Shown: in pieces, positions 5,006 to 8,450 of the stretch
Numbering within the stretch: the stretch's first letter is position 1
Layout of the letters: every line of letters begins with the position of its first letter
Assembly (NCBI GenBank): GCA_035315885.1
Contig: DATFXM010000119.1
Coordinates: 1-8,450 of the forward strand
DNA: 8,450 bases
Direction of reading: 5' to 3'
DNA from: DATFXM01 sp035315885
GTDB taxonomy: Bacteria; Acidobacteriota; Blastocatellia; UBA7656
Notes under the pieces: generated by a model
What the model was told of the DNA's origin: nothing
What the model saw: only the letters and a program-made list of their open reading frames with translations
The model's database searches: none
Position numbers and translations under genes: made by a program

Positions 5006-7845
5006 GACGTCCTCCTCGTCGAAAGTCCGGGGTAGTGTAACCCGGTTGTTGAGTTGGTCCCAGAAAGATTTTTGGCGGGGCTAGCTTCGAAGGCGAATTG
5101 CTGCGCTTCGCGCTTGGCTTGGCTGAACAGGGGAATGTCATCGGCGTTTTGCAGCAGACGAAGCAACTGCTGGTAGTGAACAAGGGCATGGTTCGAGTCG
5201 TTGATCGCGCGATAAGCACGTGCTAGTTGCAAGTGCGCAACAAACAGATCCGGGGGAAACTCATGATGTAGGATTTCTCCTTGCATTCCCAAGAACTGTT
5301 GCCATTCCTGGATAGCGGCGTCCCAACGTTGAAGGCCCTCGTAAGCATGCCCAAGGCCTATATGAGAGCGAGCACGAGGATCGGCCGCCAGGAAAGCTTT
5401 CTCCGCTTGTTCTGGTTGGTGCTCCGCCAAGAAAATTTCACCCTCCAAGTTCTTGAGACTGCTCCCCTTCCAGGAACTGGGGCCTGCCTTCCAAGTCTTC
5501 TCCAGTCGGACCAAGGCCTGTCGAGCTTGTCTAATCTTTCCTGCACGAGCATAGAGAACACCCGCCTGAAGCAAATCACTGATCTGCAGCCCCGCTTCTG
5601 GGGTTCGAAGGATCAGGTCTGCCTGACTAGCTGTCAGTTGTGGCTTGTTCTGTGTCAGGTAAATGCAGCCGAGCAAATACCAGCGCACCGTTGGGAGCCC
5701 GTTCACGCGTGATGAGAGCTTAGCTCGCGCAGCTTCCAGCTTTCCTTCGTAAAGATCCGAGACAGCCAGATAAAGGTCGCGCAGGTCTCTGTCAGTATCT
5801 GTCACTTCTCCAATGCGCTGAAACTCCTCGCGGGCGAGAGCGACATTGCCCTTACCGAGATAAGCAAGGCCTAACCCCCAGTGCAGTTCGGGTGATGTGA
5901 TGCCGTGCTCGTGGGCATCTCGAAAAGCCGTAATCGCCTCATCGTCGGCATTCTTACGCGCGAGGTAGAGGACCAAATTGCGCCAGGCCATTGCGGAGAA
6001 CGGGTTCAGTCGCAAAACTTGTCGCAACTCAGCGATACCTTTGTCCAGTTCGTTGACATTGAAATAGGCGACGGCGAGTTCTTCGTGGGCTTCGGCGTCG
6101 TCTGGGTAAAGGCTGACTAAAAGGCTCAAGGCCTGAGCGGCTTCGTCGTAGCGTTCCTGGTCGGTGAAATATTCCGCTTCAATGCGGCGCTGTTCACGGT
6201 CGGTGACGCCCTGCCGCAAATCGTAGGCTTTCTGGAACTGTTGTGAAGCACTCTTATTTTTTCCTACAATCCACGAGTAGTAGCGTCCCAAGAGCAGGTG
6301 CGCCATAGCAAAGTTGGGATCCAGTTGCAGGGCGCCCTGCAACAGGACCGGTACCCTTCCGGTATCGCCTCCTACCATTGCCTCGGTAGCTTGCGAATAG
6401 AGTTGCAGAGCTTCGAGCGACGGAGAGGTTACCTTGGCAAGAGGGCGACTGGTCTTAGCGATCGAGCCCACGGATTCACCCAACTCGTTGCGTACGCGTC
6501 TAATGAGGTCGTCCGCTTTTTCGAAGAATTTATCCTTCCGGTCGAAGCGTTCAGTTTCGGCGAATAGGAGGTTTCCCTGGGCAGGATCGAGTGCCCGCAC
6601 CGTAATCTGAAACACCTGTCCCACATGTTCGATGCTGCCGATAAGCAAGACCTGAAGATTTTCGCGCTGGCAGATTTCGCGTCCCAGAGACTCGTCGATG
6701 CGAGCGACGGGCTCCCGCTTCATGCGCTGGAGCACTTCGTAGACACGGTTTCTGGGGTAGACGTTCACGTATTGGGATTGCTGCAAGGAAATAGTGAGCG
6801 CTTCACGAACGCCTGTATCGGGGATGGGATCTTCGCCTCCAGTATCAAAATCAGAGATGAGCACCCAGCCGCGCTCGGTCAGGATTGGAGTGCTAAAGAG
6901 GCGGTGAATTCCGAATGCGGCGGCAAGGACGAGCGCGGTGATGACGGCGACAACCGGAATCAGCCAACGGCGGCGTTTCTTTTGCTCGCGCCGCGGCAGT
7001 TCACCGCCCAGTTTGGTCGGAGTGAGGCCTTGCTGAATGGTGTGCAGATCGTCGAGCAAAGCGCGGGCATCCGGGTAGCGCTGGGACGGATCCTTAGCGA
7101 TAGCCTTGCCGACCGTAGTTTCGAGAGATTCGGGAATCGCGGGATTGAACAGGCGAACCGAGGTCGGCTCTTCGTGCAAGATGCGCTGACTTGTTGCGAC
7201 GAAGCTAGTGGAGAGGAAAGGATGATGGCCGGCCAACATCTCGTAGAGAACGACACCGAGGGAAAAGATGTCGGCACGACCATCGATGGCTCGTTCTAAG
7301 AGGACCTCGGGCGCCATGTAGGCGGGCGTGCCGGACATGGCGCTGGCGCGTTCCAGTGTCGAACTCTGATCCGAGTGCGGCAAGTGTTTAGCCACGCCGA
7401 AATCAAGGACTTTAACCTGTCCGGTGGCGGTCAGCATGATGTTCTCTGGCTTGATATCGCAGTGGATAATGCCGCGCACATGGGCGGCTGCCAAGGCCTG
7501 GGCACACTCAGTGGCGATGGTGAAAAACTGGTCCAGGGACATGGGGCGACGGAGGCGCTGGCGAAGGGTTTCGCCGTCTACGTACTCCATGACGAGGAAC
7601 AGTTCGCCATGCTCTTCGAGCACGTCGTAAAGTGCGGCGATATGGGCGTCGCTGAAACGGGAGGCTTGGGTTGCCTCTTCCAGGAAACGGCGGCGATAGC
7701 GGGCATCAGCGCGGACGTCGGGCGCGAGGCGTTTGAGGGCAACTAGACGTCTGAGGGTAGTGTCCTCGGCACGATAGACCTCGCCCATGGCGCCTCTGCC
7801 CAAGAGGACCTCGACCCGGAAACGTCCGACTGTCGTTCCGGACAA
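4900..7845 (-). CDS. Membrane-anchored Ser/Thr protein kinase with TolB-like and TPR domains
   Basis: 981-aa signalling kinase. The cytoplasmic Hanks-type domain spans about 8-270: P-loop LGRGAMGEV (15-23), catalytic K38 in VALK, catalytic loop HCDIKPEN (128-135, D130), DFG (148-150), GTPAYMAPE (172-180), D192 in DIFSLGVVLYEML. The HRD arginine is Cys129, so it is non-RD. A basic KKRRR run (289-293) precedes one TM helix (about 294-312). Next, presumably periplasmic, is a TolB/FlgO-like region (about 325-463: WVLISDFDTGG, REICQRENLQVLLIGSI), then TPRs (about 475-902; clear repeats near 584-616, 653-675, 825-852, 867-902). This order is common in Acidobacteriota. The start is TTG at 7845, chosen because SGTTVGRFRVE leads straight into the kinase fold. 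The SD is weak (GGAAG 14 nt away) and the frame is open further upstream. The last 35 residues overlap the NHLP-like gene, are Ser/Thr/Arg-rich, and look non-native. Confidence 0.93.
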   Translation of the reverse strand: MSGTTVGRFRVEVLLGRGAMGEVYRAEDTTLRRLVALKRLAPDVRADARYRRRFLEEATQASRFSDAHIAALYDVLEEHGELFLVMEYVDGETLRQRLRRPMSLDQFFTIATECAQALAAAHVRGIIHCDIKPENIMLTATGQVKVLDFGVAKHLPHSDQSSTLERASAMSGTPAYMAPEVLLERAIDGRADIFSLGVVLYEMLAGHHPFLSTSFVATSQRILHEEPTSVRLFNPAIPESLETTVGKAIAKDPSQRYPDARALLDDLHTIQQGLTPTKLGGELPRREQKKRRRWLIPVVAVITALVLAAAFGIHRLFSTPILTERGWVLISDFDTGGEDPIPDTGVREALTISLQQSQYVNVYPRNRVYEVLQRMKREPVARIDESLGREICQRENLQVLLIGSIEHVGQVFQITVRALDPAQGNLLFAETERFDRKDKFFEKADDLIRRVRNELGESVGSIAKTSRPLAKVTSPSLEALQLYSQATEAMVGGDTGRVPVLLQGALQLDPNFAMAHLLLGRYYSWIVGKNKSASQQFQKAYDLRQGVTDREQRRIEAEYFTDQERYDEAAQALSLLVSLYPDDAEAHEELAVAYFNVNELDKGIAELRQVLRLNPFSAMAWRNLVLYLARKNADDEAITAFRDAHEHGITSPELHWGLGLAYLGKGNVALAREEFQRIGEVTDTDRDLRDLYLAVSDLYEGKLEAARAKLSSRVNGLPTVRWYLLGCIYLTQNKPQLTASQADLILRTPEAGLQISDLLQAGVLYARAGKIRQARQALVRLEKTWKAGPSSWKGSSLKNLEGEIFLAEHQPEQAEKAFLAADPRARSHIGLGHAYEGLQRWDAAIQEWQQFLGMQGEILHHEFPPDLFVAHLQLARAYRAINDSNHALVHYQQLLRLLQNADDIPLFSQAKREAQQFAFEASPAKNLSGTNSTTGLHYPGLSTRRTSWICCSSSGTRLRTTSSGNNFLRTHLEQSNDMDFG
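5011..5017 (-). promoter_or_regulatory. Strong Shine-Dalgarno of the small NHLP-like gene, inside the kinase CDS
   Basis: The minus strand reads GAGGAGG, a 5-nt spacer (ACGTC), then ATG at 5005. It is a near-perfect SD embedded in the kinase reading frame. It fixes the small gene's start and argues that the overlap is used for translation. Confidence 0.8.
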
Positions 7846-7940
7846 GAATTGAGTGGTTTCTTCCAGAAGGATGCTCCGAGCGCTGCTCGAAATCTTACTC
7901 CGAGGCGAGGGGGGTGAGTGAAGGGTGAGTGGTTCGATTC

Positions 7941-7969
7941 GTCGTTGGTCGTTAGTCGTTGGTCGTTAG
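7941..7969. repeat. Heptamer tandem array GTCGTTG/GTCGTTA
   Basis: Four 7-nt units (GTCGTTG GTCGTTA GTCGTTG GTCGTTA) run in tandem from 7941, with a trailing G. Bases 7948-7969 are the exact reverse complement of 302-323. The array lies in the 214-nt spacer between the sulfotransferase stop and the kinase start. I see nothing else certain in that spacer. Confidence 0.7.
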
Positions 7970-8059
7970 GAAGAACCACGAGGAATGAAGACGAGCCTGA
8001 TCCCAGGTTAGCGCGCCGAAAATGAGCGCGAAGCTGGGGCACCGGCACACAAGGAGACG

Positions 8060-8450
8060 TTACCAGGGTTGAATGATGCCCATGCGGCCGATGTCGGCGG
8101 TGCGGGCCAGCGGAGTGTGATTTTTCAGCCAGAGCTTCACGTCGAAAACGTTGGGATACAGGAGGGTCATCAGGCCGACTGCAGGGGTTTTGGTCAATTG
8201 ATCGCGCGGGGTCTCGAGTGAATAGTCTAACCTAGTAAGTAAGTGGCCGATCGCACTTTCTAGATCTCTCACCTGTTCGCCAGATAGAACGGTTTTCCAA
8301 CGGCCGACAGGGCTGAAGTCGGTGCTGGCTTGGGCGTCTTTGAATGACGAGTTGGGATTTTGCAGAGAGCCGAGGCTGGCCTGCTGGATGCGGTCGTAGT
8401 CGAGGTCATGCTGGAGAAACTCACCCAGGCGTGCGAGGGTTTGTTGCGGT
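8060..8450 (-). CDS. Sulfotransferase family protein, C-terminal part (5' end beyond window)
   Basis: Open frame from the window edge to TAA at 8062-8060, giving 129 visible residues. It reads through LGEFLQHDLDYDRI, NPNSSFKDA and FSPVGRWKTVLSGEQV to a C-terminus ending RTADIGRMGIIQPW. The pattern NSSF-x(n)-S.VGRWK..Ls.eev..le....llr.LdYsle matches the C-terminal part of PAPS-dependent sulfotransferases, where the GRWK segment contributes to nucleotide binding. A GTG at 8272 could be mistaken for a start, but the homologous frame runs straight through it to the window edge. The catalytic N-terminal P-loop-like region is off-window, so the acceptor (sugar, lipid or protein) cannot be named. 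It is followed by a 214-nt spacer before the kinase. Confidence 0.8.
   Translation of the reverse strand, partial: PQQTLARLGEFLQHDLDYDRIQQASLGSLQNPNSSFKDAQASTDFSPVGRWKTVLSGEQVRDLESAIGHLLTRLDYSLETPRDQLTKTPAVGLMTLLYPNVFDVKLWLKNHTPLARTADIGRMGIIQPW

Noticed and set aside
6625..7299. 224-aa plus-strand frame opposite the kinase domain
   Set aside because: Mirror of the kinase/TolB-like coding frame; no recognisable motif of its own.
7941..7969. CRISPR-like array
   Set aside because: The units are 7-nt tandem repeats with no spacers between them.

Overview
The window suggests a soil-type Acidobacteriota chromosome. This is an inference from three things: moderately high GC, a Ser/Thr kinase of the kinase-TM-TolB-like-TPR type that is abundant in that phylum, and intergenic DNA full of short palindromes and 7-bp tandem repeats. 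Every gene I can support lies on the minus strand, so the window reads from right to left.

Right edge to centre: the C-terminal 129 residues of a sulfotransferase (8060-8450, cut by the window edge); a 214-nt spacer carrying a TCGTTAG/TCGTTGG heptamer array; and a 981-aa membrane-anchored Ser/Thr kinase with a periplasmic TolB-like region and TPRs (4900-7845). Its 3' end overlaps by 106 nt a strongly ribosome-bound 99-aa gene (4706-5005). That small protein has an NHLP/nitrile-hydratase-alpha-like leader fold followed by a short Cys/Pro-rich tail, so it looks like a RiPP-precursor-type peptide. It is the most interesting object here.

Centre: two decayed genes lie directly downstream. One is an RHS/YD-repeat fragment broken by a frameshift (4426-4625). 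The other is a probable three-helix membrane protein now split over three frames (4049-4420). A gene-poor stretch (about 3282-4048) follows, with degenerate palindromic repeats.

Left part: metK (2017-3204, TTG start with a good SD) and ahcY (329-1606), the two core enzymes of the activated methyl cycle. MetK makes S-adenosylmethionine; AhcY removes the S-adenosylhomocysteine left after methyl transfer. They are separated by 410 nt containing four perfect hairpins. A possible 39-codon leader ORF overlaps the metK start. Two rho-independent-terminator-like hairpins follow ahcY.

No tRNA, rRNA, CRISPR array, transposase, integrase or recognisable SAM/SAH riboswitch was found. No RiPP maturation enzyme is visible beside the NHLP-like peptide.
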